Source of the DNA: Ignatzschineria rhizosphaerae
GTDB taxonomy: Bacteria; Pseudomonadota; Gammaproteobacteria; Cardiobacteriales; Wohlfahrtiimonadaceae
NCBI RefSeq assembly: GCF_022655595.1
Contig: NZ_CP093379.1
Span: forward strand, 1,422,501-1,486,500
Reading direction: 5' to 3'
DNA: 64,000 nucleotides
Below the pieces are notes generated by a model that was given only the letters and a program-made list of their open reading frames with translations, did not search any database and had not been told where the DNA came from. Below, piece after piece: positions 46,123 to 55,572 of this stretch; positions within the stretch are counted from its first letter, which is position 1, and every line of letters begins with the position of its first letter. The translations under genes and the position numbers were made by a program.

Positions 46123-47820
46123 ATGAGTATCTTTATCACGATTTTTGTCATCATTTTGCTAATCGCATTATCGAGCACCGTCCATAAGCTTCTCCCATTT
46201 AAGTTCCCGCTCCCCTTTATCCAGATTATTTTAGGAGCGATTGTCTCTTGGCCACATAATGGTTTTCATGTCACTTTTGATCCTGAACTATTTATGCTGC
46301 TCTTTATTCCGCCATTACTATTTGAAGATGGCCGAAAAATGCCGCTGCAAGATTTTATCCACTCAGGCCGGGAAATTATTAGTTTAGCGCTAGTCCTTGT
46401 CTTTGTGACTGTCGTGGGACTTGGTTATGTGATTTACTTCTTTATGCCAGAAATGTCGCTTCCTGTCGCCTTTGCACTTGCCGCTGTTTTATCCCCTACC
46501 GATGCCGTAGCCCTTTCTAGTATTGTAGGGAAAGGTCGCCTATCGCATAAATTAATGCAAGTATTAGAAGGCGAAGCGCTGATGAATGATGCCTCAGCAC
46601 TGGTCTCTTTAAAATTTGCAATTGCCGTGGCCTTAGGCGTTACCGCACTAACAACCGCAAACGATTATGTCATTTTAAGTGTCTCTTTCTTAAAAATGGC
46701 CGTGGGCGGCATTATTGTAGGGATCACCTTTGCATGGCTCTATATTAAATTTATTTTATTAATTACCAAATCTCAAAATGATGAGATGGGCTCCCAGATG
46801 ATCCTACTCTTACTACTTCCTTTTGGGGCTTATGCCATTGCCGAGATTTTAGAATTCTCCGGCATTTTATCAGCGGTTGTTGCCGGGATGACCGTCAATT
46901 ACTCAAAGTTCTTCCAAACAACGCCGGTTCAAATGAGGTTACGGGCAAATACCACTTGGGGATTATTAGAATACCTCTTAAATGGGGCTGTCTTTTTAAT
47001 GCTAGGCTTACAAATCCCGGCCATTTTTAAAGAGACATACTCTGATGCGCTCATCGACCCCTCTACAACCTTTACAACGCTTCTTGGCGATATTTTACTA
47101 ATCTACCTTGCGTTGATGTTATTACGTTTTCTCTGGATCTTCTTACTCAAAGTCCTCAGCCCTTATACCCCGTTTAAAAAGCCCATGATGTTTGCTAGTC
47201 TTACGATTAAAGAGATTGTCATTATGACCTTATCCGGCGTTCGCGGTACGGTAACATTAGCAGCGGCACTCTCTATTCCCCTGCTGATCTCTACAAACCC
47301 CGATATTCCTTTTCCTGCACGTTACCAAGTGATCTTTTTAGCAGCCGGCATTATTATTCTTTCGCTAATAAGCGCGGCGTTAATTCTTCCCGTATTACTA
47401 CGGAAGAAAAAAGCAGAGAATGAAGCGCCTAAAATTGCCTTAGAAACCAATGCAGAAGAGCAAACGGTGAGAACTGAGATTGCAACAGCGGCAATTGAAG
47501 CTGCTCGTAAAACAGCGGCGACTCTACAGAGCAATAAAGAGGGGGAGGCTGAGTTAGATGATGAACAAGATACGGTTACTCAGATCATGAATCAGGTGAT
47601 TGGAGAAATTCAACAAGTTAATCATATGATTCAAAATACCAAAGAGAATGATGCAATAGAAATTCATATTAGGCTTGCGGCAGTACGCGCCGAAAGAAGA
47701 AAGCTCTATGAACTCAACTCTCATAATAAACTCAGTACTGAGCTCTACGCTAAAATACTCTATGAACTAGATTTAGCAGAAACGCTTCTCTTAGGTCGAT
47801 CCCCAATTCATCCTAATTAA
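46123..47820 (+). CDS. CPA1-family Na+/H+ antiporter
   Basis: A 565-residue membrane antiporter of the NhaP/NHE (CPA1) group with 11-13 helices to about residue 430 and a charged cytoplasmic tail. The unwound-helix motif LSPTDAVALSSIVGKG and the ion-site GEALMNDASALVSLKFA hold the conserved Asp pair (TD and ND). The C-terminal 130 residues are rich in E, A and K and probably helical, including QIMNQVIGEIQQVNHMIQ. The ion (Na+ or K+) cannot be read directly. The gene lies 82 bases after the rhodanese gene. Confidence 0.9.
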   Translation: MSIFITIFVIILLIALSSTVHKLLPFKFPLPFIQIILGAIVSWPHNGFHVTFDPELFMLLFIPPLLFEDGRKMPLQDFIHSGREIISLALVLVFVTVVGLGYVIYFFMPEMSLPVAFALAAVLSPTDAVALSSIVGKGRLSHKLMQVLEGEALMNDASALVSLKFAIAVALGVTALTTANDYVILSVSFLKMAVGGIIVGITFAWLYIKFILLITKSQNDEMGSQMILLLLLPFGAYAIAEILEFSGILSAVVAGMTVNYSKFFQTTPVQMRLRANTTWGLLEYLLNGAVFLMLGLQIPAIFKETYSDALIDPSTTFTTLLGDILLIYLALMLLRFLWIFLLKVLSPYTPFKKPMMFASLTIKEIVIMTLSGVRGTVTLAAALSIPLLISTNPDIPFPARYQVIFLAAGIIILSLISAALILPVLLRKKKAENEAPKIALETNAEEQTVRTEIATAAIEAARKTAATLQSNKEGEAELDDEQDTVTQIMNQVIGEIQQVNHMIQNTKENDAIEIHIRLAAVRAERRKLYELNSHNKLSTELYAKILYELDLAETLLLGRSPIHPN

Positions 47821-47865
47821 CGGTAATTAACCGATTACTTAAAGTGATTCTTAAAGTCACTATTT

Positions 47866-47898
47866 CCCCAAGCCCTTCATTAAAAGGCTTGGGGTTTT
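47866..47898 (+). terminator. Terminator after the antiporter gene
   Basis: CCCCAAGCC (47866-47874) and GGCTTGGGG (47886-47894) form a GC-rich 9 bp stem, followed by TTTTCTTT. Confidence 0.88.
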
Positions 47899-47933
47899 CT
47901 TTATCTAAAAGAAAACCCTAATATGAACTCCCA

Positions 47934-47976
47934 TAAAAAAAGCACCCCGGGGACAAAGTCTTTATCGGAGTGCTTG
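47934..47976 (-). terminator. Terminator of the cytochrome operon
   Basis: On the minus strand AGCACTCCG pairs with CGGGGTGCT (one G-T) and is followed by a run of seven T. It lies 140 bases beyond the dihaem cytochrome stop. Confidence 0.65.
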
Positions 47977-48115
47977 GCTAGGAATGCATCTATAATATGA
48001 CGGGATTAGATCAATACCTCAAGTATGATATTTACATATATTGACACCAATCATACATTTCATTAACTATTTTAAATCCGTCTTATTAGCTACTAGATAA
48101 CTCCTTATTTTAGGG

Positions 48116-49066
48116 TTAATAACGAGCATCTTTTGGCTTTTTACCATTAGGCCAGTCATTGACTTTCCCTTCAAAATCAGGTCTTGGTAGATGGGTAAAG
48201 TACTCAGAAACATCAATGGCTTCTTGATCTGTTAAAACACCGCCCTGTCCCCAAGCGCCCTCTTTACTAACCGCCATAGGCATATTGAATTTTACAAAGC
48301 TTGCAGCTTTATAAGTTCTTGCCATACCAGCGCCAATATTGAAGGATTCAGGCCCCCAAAGTGGTGGGAAGATGAGATTTCCACGTTTATCTTTTAAACC
48401 TTCCCCTTGATCCCCATGACAGGTTGCACATTGCGCCTCATAGACTAATTGACCATTAACAGGATCAGGAACTAAGCTCTCATCCACGAGCGGCGCATTG
48501 ATAATATCCACCTTTGCGCCTTCTGGTTGTGATTGACTTAACCAATCCATATAAGCGAGCATCGCCTTCATTTCTGGTGATTCAGGATGAAGCGGTTTTC
48601 CATTCATTGAACGCTGGAAACAACCATTAATACGCCCTGTTAAATCCACCATTTTCCCAGCTCTTGGCATTACTTTTGGATATTGATGAGATGTTGTGAG
48701 GTAAGGCGCGCCAAAGTTTGCCTTTCCTTCAGCAACGTGACAGCTATTACAGTTCATCGTTGCCCCGACATTATCAGGGAGCATTCTCTTTGTTTCATTT
48801 AAAAGAAGTTTTCCGTACATAATCTCATCAGAATTAGGCTCTTTTAAGATCTCAAGATCTGATGGTACGGTATACCAACCTAGATCATTCCCCTCTTTAT
48901 CTACCATCGCAAAACGATCAGGATCAGCCTCTGTTAATTCATTTGCCGTTACTGTAGAACCAACAAACATCACGCTAGCAATCAAAGAACATAGTAATCC
49001 TCTTTTTAATTGAGACAGCGAGGTTGCCATATTCGAACGGTATTTCATATTTTTATTCGCTTTCAT
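48116..49066 (-). CDS. Dihaem cytochrome c, TsdA-like (thiosulfate dehydrogenase)
   Basis: A 316-residue exported dihaem c-type cytochrome. Haem sites are CNSCH (106-110) and CATCH (213-217). Between them, GRINGCFQRSMNG holds Cys149, in the position of the cysteine axial ligand that marks TsdA enzymes. PPLWGPESFNIGAGM and YFTHLPRPDFEGK are further TsdA blocks. TsdA couples two thiosulfates to tetrathionate, or the reverse. A signal peptide ends near TVTANEL. The start ATG 49066 has GGGAGA eight bases upstream. It follows the trihaem cytochrome by 14 bases, which is the likely electron partner. Confidence 0.85.
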   Translation of the reverse strand: MKANKNMKYRSNMATSLSQLKRGLLCSLIASVMFVGSTVTANELTEADPDRFAMVDKEGNDLGWYTVPSDLEILKEPNSDEIMYGKLLLNETKRMLPDNVGATMNCNSCHVAEGKANFGAPYLTTSHQYPKVMPRAGKMVDLTGRINGCFQRSMNGKPLHPESPEMKAMLAYMDWLSQSQPEGAKVDIINAPLVDESLVPDPVNGQLVYEAQCATCHGDQGEGLKDKRGNLIFPPLWGPESFNIGAGMARTYKAASFVKFNMPMAVSKEGAWGQGGVLTDQEAIDVSEYFTHLPRPDFEGKVNDWPNGKKPKDARY

Positions 49067-49080
49067 ATTTCTGCTCTCCC

Positions 49081-50418
49081 TTAATTCAATGTGATATTCG
49101 GTGCTTTATGACGAAGGAACTGACGAATTTCAGCAACATCTTCTGCCGATACTTCAGGAGAAGTGTTATTCCAGCTATTTCGAATAAAGTTAATAATAAT
49201 CGCCACCTCATCATCACTTAAGTGATTAAATGCCGGCATAGTAAATGCCATTCTATCCGCTGGTGTTTCCGGCATTTTACCGCCCTCTAAAGTCACCTGA
49301 ATTACAGATTGCGCATTATTAGCTAATACGGCACTATTTAAATTAAGTGCCGGGAAAATTCTTGACACCCCTTCACCATCTGCGCGGTGACAGGTATAAC
49401 AATGCTCGACATATAAAATCGCACCGGGATCTTTATACTTCCCAGAAAGAAGCAGATCTGTTGTTGTATCTTCTTTTTTCGGTAATTCTAAAATCTTATT
49501 AGGCGCTGGTGTTAACTGTTTTAAATAAGCCGCCGTTGCATTTAAATCTCTCTCACTCCAATATTGCGAACTATGCTCGACAACATCGGTCATTGCACCA
49601 AAAGCGATCACTTTATCGGTTCGTCCTGTTTTTAAGAACTCTACAATGTCGCCATCGCTCCAGAGTTTTAAACCTTGTACTTCCCCACGAAGGCTTTTTG
49701 CTCTCCAGCCATCAATTAAAGCACCAGATAAATAAAGGTCTGAATCATTTGAGAGCGCTTTCTCCTGATAAGCAATCCCGCGCGGCGTATGACATGCACC
49801 ACAATGTCCCGGTCCTTCAACTAAATATGCCCCATGATTTTCAAGCTCTGTTAAAGCAGGATTGGGTTCAAAGTCTCTAATCGGCGAGAATAAGAACTGC
49901 CAATAAGCAACCGGCCAACGCATGCTCATCACCCAAGGAAAAGTGCTTGGTGCGTTAGCTTTTTTAACTGCCGGCACTTTTTCCATAAAGTAAGCATACA
50001 TCGCCTGCATATCATCATCAGACATAATCGTATATGAGGTATATGGCATTGCCGGATAAAGCGGTGCATTATCTTTTCTAACACCATGTTTCACCGCATT
50101 GGTGAATTCCGTTAAACTATAATTACCAATCCCAGTTTCTGCATCTGGTGTGATATTGGTTGAATAAATAGCGCCAAAAGGCGTCTGCATTGCAAGTCCT
50201 CCGGCATATTCTGCATCGCCAGGAACACTATGACATGCAGCACAATCTGATAATCTTGCGAGATATTCTCCTTTTTTTATTAATGCTTCGTCATATTTTA
50301 ATGCCGCAACCTCAGATTCAGGTGCTTTTCGTGATTTCATAATGAATGATGAACCGGCATACGCTGCCAAAAATCCAATCACTCCTATGGCGACTAACCA
50401 ACTGATGATTTTCTTCAT
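49081..50418 (-). CDS. Membrane-anchored trihaem cytochrome c (AdhB/gluconate-dehydrogenase type)
   Basis: A 445-residue protein with an N-terminal membrane anchor (residues 4-24) and three haem c sites: CAACH (59-63), CGACH (206-210) and CYTCH (340-344). The order and spacing match the cytochrome subunits of periplasmic alcohol and gluconate dehydrogenases, which pass electrons to quinone or oxidase. There is no dehydrogenase or small subunit here; its partner gene is the TsdA-like cytochrome. It probably links periplasmic thiosulfate oxidation to the respiratory chain. ATG 50418 has a strong AAGGGGAAG site. Confidence 0.87.
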   Translation of the reverse strand: MKKIISWLVAIGVIGFLAAYAGSSFIMKSRKAPESEVAALKYDEALIKKGEYLARLSDCAACHSVPGDAEYAGGLAMQTPFGAIYSTNITPDAETGIGNYSLTEFTNAVKHGVRKDNAPLYPAMPYTSYTIMSDDDMQAMYAYFMEKVPAVKKANAPSTFPWVMSMRWPVAYWQFLFSPIRDFEPNPALTELENHGAYLVEGPGHCGACHTPRGIAYQEKALSNDSDLYLSGALIDGWRAKSLRGEVQGLKLWSDGDIVEFLKTGRTDKVIAFGAMTDVVEHSSQYWSERDLNATAAYLKQLTPAPNKILELPKKEDTTTDLLLSGKYKDPGAILYVEHCYTCHRADGEGVSRIFPALNLNSAVLANNAQSVIQVTLEGGKMPETPADRMAFTMPAFNHLSDDEVAIIINFIRNSWNNTSPEVSAEDVAEIRQFLRHKAPNITLN

Positions 50419-51015
50419 ATTTTCTTCCCCTTTAAACCAGCTTAATAATGCTTAAAATTTCGTTAAACCCTATAAACTTGATGGTTTTCAGTCTACCTGA
50501 AAGTAAGAAATCACAGAATGCTATCCCAATGGGGGATTGACAAACAGACTATAAAGGTATGTTTAAAAATAGACATTGTTTATCAATCACTTGAAATATT
50601 TTTTGCATAAAATGACATTTCATCAAATAAAATTTAATCTACTTTTATCAGAAAAATCGCATAAACCTATGACTTTCATCAAATTAAAATCATGAGTATT
50701 AACAATGTGCAATAAAGTGATCGTAAAGGGCAAAAAAGCAGATAAAGATCAAAGCTAAGTCTATGCTTTAAATATCCTTTTTAATAAAAAGGATGAAAAT
50801 TTCTTTTAAGTTTCTGGATAAATAAAAAATTATTTTGAAAACAGAATATTAAAGCCTAAGTTTTATGGGATATAAAAAGTGACTACTTCATAAAACACTA
50901 TCTTTCTGCCATATAATCATCAATACTGAAATAACCAATAAAAAAAATATTAATATATTCCCCGCTAATGGGGATTATTGATTATTAATCTATCATATCT
51001 GGAGGATAATTATCT
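50419..51015. other. 597-base divergent promoter region
   Basis: Lies between the cytochrome operon (minus) and the aldehyde dehydrogenase (plus). A small hairpin, TCCCCGCTAATGGGGA (50959-50974), lies about 40 bases before the dehydrogenase start. No gene seen. Confidence 0.4.
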
Positions 51016-52518
51016 ATGAAGACGACTTTATCTCAAGCGACCCTTAATTTTTTACAACAGCCATTAGGTTCATTCATTAATGGCAAAGTCATTACCACAA
51101 AAACACAGGAATCCCTAGAGATTTTTAATCCGGCAACAGGTCTTGCCATTGCTAGCGTTCCTATCTGCAGTAAGCAGGATTTAGAAGAAGCTGTGCAATG
51201 TGCCCATGAATCATTTATTGATGGCAGATGGGCGAATATGCGCCCTGCGGAAAGAGAAAGAGTTTTATATAAACTCTCTGAACTACTTATCGAGCATCAA
51301 GAGACATTGGCACAACTAGAAACCTTAAACCAAGGAAAATGTATTCGTATGGCAAGAGCCATAGAAGTGGGATCTACCGCAGAATATATCCGCTATATTG
51401 CAGGCTGGTGTACGAAAATTACCGGTGATACCTTCGATATCTCTATCCCTTCCTCCTCTACAGATTTTACCTCTTATACTAAAAGATCGCCTATCGGTGT
51501 TGTCGGCGCTATCGCTCCTTGGAATTTTCCGCTCTCAATTGCCGCATGGAAAAGTGTTCCCGCCCTTGCCGCAGGTTGCTCTGTAGTCTTAAAACCGGCT
51601 CAAGAGACACCTCTTACAGCTCTATTTTTAGCAAAGCTTGCAATCGAAGCTGGCGTTCCTAAAGGGGTATTTAATGTATTGGTCGGCGCTGATGGCGATA
51701 TTGGGCAGCAATTAGTTGAGCATCCCACCATTCGTAAAGTCACCTTTACAGGTTCTACCGCTGTAGGGAAAAAGGTAGGCAAAGCCGCTGTTGAACATAT
51801 GGCGCACTTCTCCTTAGAATTAGGGGGGAAAAACCCGATGATTATCATGGATGATATCCCTATAAAGCAAGCTGTTGATGGCATTATGATCGGTGCATTT
51901 TTAAACTCAGGCCAAGTTTGCGCTGCTGCATCTCGCATTTATCTTCATGAAAATATTTATGAGGAAGTTAAAACTGAGCTTTCTAAAGTGATTAAAAATC
52001 TCGTGGTAGGAGATGGGCTTGATGAAAAAACACAAATCTCCCCTGTGGTCTCTGCCAAGCAGCAAGCAAGCATTAAAGCCCATATCGCAAAAGCTAAAGC
52101 AGAAGGCGCAACCATTTTAAGCGGAGCTATTCCAGAAGATTCTACTGGTTTCTATATTCCGCCGACCATCATTACCGATATCAAACCATCGGCACGAATT
52201 TTAGTAGATGAAGTATTTGGCCCTGTTGTAGCGCTTATCCCCTTTAAAGAAACTCAAGAAGTTATCAAACTTGCTAATGAGACGGAATATGGCTTAGCGG
52301 CGAGTATTTGGACCCACAATCTTAATGAGGCAATGCAGATTGTTCCTAAAATAGAAGCTGGAACGGTTTGGGTTAATGCCCATGTTTTAATAGATCCTGC
52401 CATGCCATTTGGAGGCGTGAAGCAATCAGGTATCGGGAGAGAATTTGGGAAAACCGCCGTAGAGAGCTTTACAGAATTAAAGTCTGTCTGTATTGCTTAC
52501 CCTAAACTTCCACAATAA
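51016..52518 (+). CDS. NAD(P)-dependent aldehyde dehydrogenase, FeaB-like
   Basis: A 500-residue class 1/2-type aldehyde dehydrogenase. GAIAPWNFPLSIAAWK binds the cofactor, ELGGKNPMI carries the catalytic Glu, and FLNSGQVCAAASR the catalytic Cys. The C-terminal GTVWVNAHVLIDPAMPFGGVKQSG resembles phenylacetaldehyde dehydrogenase FeaB (which reads WVNSHTLID) more than betaine- or succinate-semialdehyde enzymes, so an aromatic aldehyde is the favoured substrate. Betaine aldehyde or aminobutyraldehyde remain possible. A strong GGAGGATAA precedes ATG 51016. It converges on glaH. Confidence 0.8.
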   Translation: MKTTLSQATLNFLQQPLGSFINGKVITTKTQESLEIFNPATGLAIASVPICSKQDLEEAVQCAHESFIDGRWANMRPAERERVLYKLSELLIEHQETLAQLETLNQGKCIRMARAIEVGSTAEYIRYIAGWCTKITGDTFDISIPSSSTDFTSYTKRSPIGVVGAIAPWNFPLSIAAWKSVPALAAGCSVVLKPAQETPLTALFLAKLAIEAGVPKGVFNVLVGADGDIGQQLVEHPTIRKVTFTGSTAVGKKVGKAAVEHMAHFSLELGGKNPMIIMDDIPIKQAVDGIMIGAFLNSGQVCAAASRIYLHENIYEEVKTELSKVIKNLVVGDGLDEKTQISPVVSAKQQASIKAHIAKAKAEGATILSGAIPEDSTGFYIPPTIITDIKPSARILVDEVFGPVVALIPFKETQEVIKLANETEYGLAASIWTHNLNEAMQIVPKIEAGTVWVNAHVLIDPAMPFGGVKQSGIGREFGKTAVESFTELKSVCIAYPKLPQ

Positions 52519-52568
52519 TCGTTTTGTATTTAACCTCCCTTTATAGAAAAGGGTATATTAATAAAAAA

Positions 52569-52600
52569 AGCCCTGATGACCATCCATCAGGGCTCTTCTT
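52569..52600. terminator. Bidirectional terminator between aldehyde dehydrogenase and glaH
   Basis: AGCCCTGATG (52569-52578) and CATCAGGGCT (52585-52594) form a perfect 10 bp stem, with A7 before and CTTCTTTTT after. It serves two convergent genes. Confidence 0.85.
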
Positions 52601-52694
52601 TTTAGATATATAAATGAGCGATTTCTTTCTTTTTAACTAATAAATATATCCATCTCTTAACGTTATTCTTAAAATATCAACAGGATCTTCTCGA

Positions 52695-53612
52695 TTACTC
52701 GTAGAAGTGACCACGTTGACGGAGAAGCTCACGGTTTAAGTTAGGGTTTTTCTCAAATGCAGCACGTCCATGCATCCAGAACTCATTATTTAATACCACT
52801 AAATTACCGACATTTAATTTAAGCTCAATAACGCTCTTATCAGACTCAATTGAATGAGAAAGTGCTTTTAAGAATTTCGCTTCTTCGATTGTTTCAGGAT
52901 ATGCAAACTGATCAATAAAGCAGATACATGGCTTATTATTTTTTAAGAAGAATAATTTACGGAAAACAACTTCTTGAACATTTTTACTAGGAGGCGCGAT
53001 ATATTGGAACTTATGCTCCCCTAATGGGCTCTTATAGAACTTGTCGAGCTCTGACCAATCATCTAAGTGAAGTAAACGGCTCTCTCCACCTACGGCATTT
53101 TCTTCAACCATCTTCATCATAAGCAACCAGTCTGTTGCTTCGTTAACGAATGTTCCATCTGTATGCATTGTGAAAAGACGATATGCTTGACGTAAATATG
53201 AGTCACTTGCATCTGTATCTTTCACCACAAAACGTGCATAGTATTTACCTGTCATTGAGTCAAAGTTAGAGATTCCCACTAAATGCGCAATTGCCGTTGA
53301 GAAAATCACATACTCATCTGTATCTTTTGATACGCCTTCAAGACCAATTGTAAAACCACCTGTTTCACGATCATTAACGATATCACGAAGCATATTACCA
53401 AATTCATTACCAACTTCTTCATCAAGATAGCTTGCGATCACTTGGCGCTCATAAGGGGTATATTCTAGATGCTGTACACTGATATCTTCTTTGCGGATAC
53501 GATCGAGGAAATTTTTCACAACTTCTTGCGATAATTTAATATCTAACAAACGCTTTGATTGCGCATTGTAACTAATTTCTAACTTACTATTTTTTTGAAC
53601 AAATCTAGACAT
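52695..53612 (-). CDS. glaH: Glutarate 2-hydroxylase (GlaH/CsiD family)
   Basis: Fe(II)/2-oxoglutarate oxygenase that hydroxylates glutarate to L-2-hydroxyglutarate in lysine degradation. Conserved CsiD blocks are GISNFDSMTGKYYARFVVKD, DSYLRQAYRLF, LLHLDDWSELD, APPSKNVQEVVF and RELLRQRGHF. The metal ligands start with HTD (H150, D152); the distal His is in EFWMHGRAAF. I start at ATG 53612, seven bases after GGAG; an in-frame ATG at 53624 is also open. The protein has 305 residues. Its usual partners lhgO, gabD and gabT are not in the window. Confidence 0.88.
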   Translation of the reverse strand: MSRFVQKNSKLEISYNAQSKRLLDIKLSQEVVKNFLDRIRKEDISVQHLEYTPYERQVIASYLDEEVGNEFGNMLRDIVNDRETGGFTIGLEGVSKDTDEYVIFSTAIAHLVGISNFDSMTGKYYARFVVKDTDASDSYLRQAYRLFTMHTDGTFVNEATDWLLMMKMVEENAVGGESRLLHLDDWSELDKFYKSPLGEHKFQYIAPPSKNVQEVVFRKLFFLKNNKPCICFIDQFAYPETIEEAKFLKALSHSIESDKSVIELKLNVGNLVVLNNEFWMHGRAAFEKNPNLNRELLRQRGHFYE

Positions 53613-54112
53613 AATATTCTCCATTTTTTTATCAAGCTTACTTGGGATATTCCCTCATTCGCTCTTTTAATATTCTAAAATTTCACTAAACTTATAATTT
53701 TTTTACACCCTGTTAACTGTAACGACTTATTTTTGATCAAAAAAAACCAGAGAACAGACACAAATAGTAATAAATATCTTACTACATTGTTTCTATTCAC
53801 TGGTTGATCCATCCTTATTTGTCGCGGCTAAGCGATCTACGAATGGTTTTGCAGTTACTATTAACAGCATTTTAAATTCTTTGTATCAAGTTTAGAGAGT
53901 GGGAAAGGTCATGGATGTAACCCGGCACTGCTCTTTTCGATACTTCAACCTGAATGTAGCATGCAACTAAACCGATTGCCAATCTTTTTTTACTTTTTTC
54001 ACAAAACAATCACAATTTTGTCACAAATAGCTGATAAAATCTCACCTACAAACATTGTGCTAGCCCTATTATAAGGGATTTCGTAGAATTTATCGAATGT
54101 TGGGAAAATCCC
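53613..54112. other. 500-base gap upstream of glaH
   Basis: Holds the promoter of glaH. TTTTTGATCAAAAAA at about 53732 is an 11-13 base AT palindrome, and TTTTTCACAAAACAATCACAA at 53993 has repeated TCACAA blocks. Neither is a recognised site. No gene seen. Confidence 0.35.
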
Positions 54113-54430
54113 CTACTTTCTTTTCGCATTTTGATATTGATGCTCTAAATCACGAAGCGCTGCAATTAAAGCACTGGTTGCTTTTCCTCGATAACTATCC
54201 TCAATCGCCTCAATAATCGTCTCTATGCCATCATTTAGGCTATATCCTCGAAGCAGTGTTCCTATAAAGTTTCTTCCAAGCTCTGTAATCAATGTACAAT
54301 CTGCCGCTAAAATCACCCCATATTTTGGCTCTATCTCCACAGTAATGGTCATGGATTCAAAAACTGTTTTCGCCGCCATCCCCTGCGGTAAACGCGCATA
54401 ACCTGCTAAAAAAAGTGTTTTACTATTCAC
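54113..54430 (-). CDS. DUF3870-family protein
   Basis: A 105-residue protein that fits DUF3870. TLFLAGYARLPQGMAAKTVFE opens the fold and YGVILAADCTLITELGRNF forms its centre, with a helical C-terminus (SALIAALRDLEHQYQNA). The function is unknown; a conserved Cys (ADCTL) is present. The start is GTG 54430, seven bases after GGAG. It stands between the barrel protein and glaH. Relatives often sit near catabolic genes, but no firm link can be drawn here. Confidence 0.75.
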   Translation of the reverse strand: MNSKTLFLAGYARLPQGMAAKTVFESMTITVEIEPKYGVILAADCTLITELGRNFIGTLLRGYSLNDGIETIIEAIEDSYRGKATSALIAALRDLEHQYQNAKRK

Positions 54431-54597
54431 TTTATAACTCCAATTTGTATAAAATTATTTTGATATCTCTCATCACATTCATAAAGGCGACGTTAATCTA
54501 CCTTCCCTCATTCTTACTCTATTGACGTTATAACGAATCGGATAAAATATTACAATGGAGAAATGATTAATTTAAAATCTTAAAATATTATTTCACT

Positions 54598-55386
54598 TTA
54601 AAACCGATAGCTAATCCCAATCATCGGCCCTTTTTGTGTGACATCATAAACAACCCCTTTACGGCGATAATCAACGCCCGTAGCACGATAGCCAGCTGCA
54701 ATTGTAAAATCCTTTGTCATAGACCAATTCAGTAACAATGCCACATCCCAATCTGATTTAGCCCCACCTTTGCCGGCTAATCCCCATGCTGTCATTGAAA
54801 ATTGATCATTAATTTTATAATAACCCCGAAGCCCCGCAGTGACATCTAACCATGATTTATTAATGCCGGCAGATCGACCTGTAAAAGGGCCACCACTGAG
54901 CGATAAATCCACATCAGTATGCCAAGCACGAACGCCGCCGACTAAATCTAAACGCGTAAATTGATTACTCCAGATCGTATATCCCATCCCCGCAAATCCT
55001 GTAATCACTCGCCCACTTGCATCAATCTCGTTTGCCGGCACTTGTGGGGGCAATCTATATTGAAGACTACTATCGATATACATAAAATCAAAAAGGAAAC
55101 TATAGGAACCTTTCCTCGCTTCCCCCATCACCATTGCGGAAAGATCCACATTACTGACAATATCTGAAAACCTAGACTTCACATAATGCGTCCCGATATA
55201 GCGATGTCCTAAATCTCCATGAACGCTCGCAGCCCAAATATAAGGAGCAATCCTAAAAGACCATTCCTCTTGTAATTGAGGCTCTTTCGCATACGATACT
55301 CCGCAACTAAAGGTGAGAATGAAACCTCCTAACACCCAATTATTAAATGCATTTAGTATGTTATTTTTAGTCGCCGGCATTCGCAT
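54598..55386 (-). CDS. Outer-membrane beta-barrel protein
   Basis: A 262-residue protein with a signal peptide ending near CGVSYAKEP and a C-terminal strand ending in aromatic ...GISYRF, the signal for outer-membrane insertion. Between them are alternating beta strands, for example WSFRIAPYIWAASVHG, FTRLDLVGGVRAWHTD and LRGYYKINDQFSMTAW, enough for an 8-10-strand barrel. I do not recognise the family. ATG 55386 has a strong GAAGGAG site. The gene could be part of the surface group that starts with kpsC, but a 186-base gap separates them. Confidence 0.75.
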   Translation of the reverse strand: MRMPATKNNILNAFNNWVLGGFILTFSCGVSYAKEPQLQEEWSFRIAPYIWAASVHGDLGHRYIGTHYVKSRFSDIVSNVDLSAMVMGEARKGSYSFLFDFMYIDSSLQYRLPPQVPANEIDASGRVITGFAGMGYTIWSNQFTRLDLVGGVRAWHTDVDLSLSGGPFTGRSAGINKSWLDVTAGLRGYYKINDQFSMTAWGLAGKGGAKSDWDVALLLNWSMTKDFTIAAGYRATGVDYRRKGVVYDVTQKGPMIGISYRF

Positions 55387-55572
55387 TAATGTACTCCTTC
55401 ATTCTTAAGGCTATTTTTAAAATCAATAAGATTAGATCATTACAAGCAATATACTTTATATTTCAAAAATCTAAAAAGTATAAATATAATAATCTTGAAG
55501 TATTTTTAAGATAAAAGGAGATGAAGCCTTTGTCGTAATAAAAGACTGATATGACCAATTGATATATAGGTG

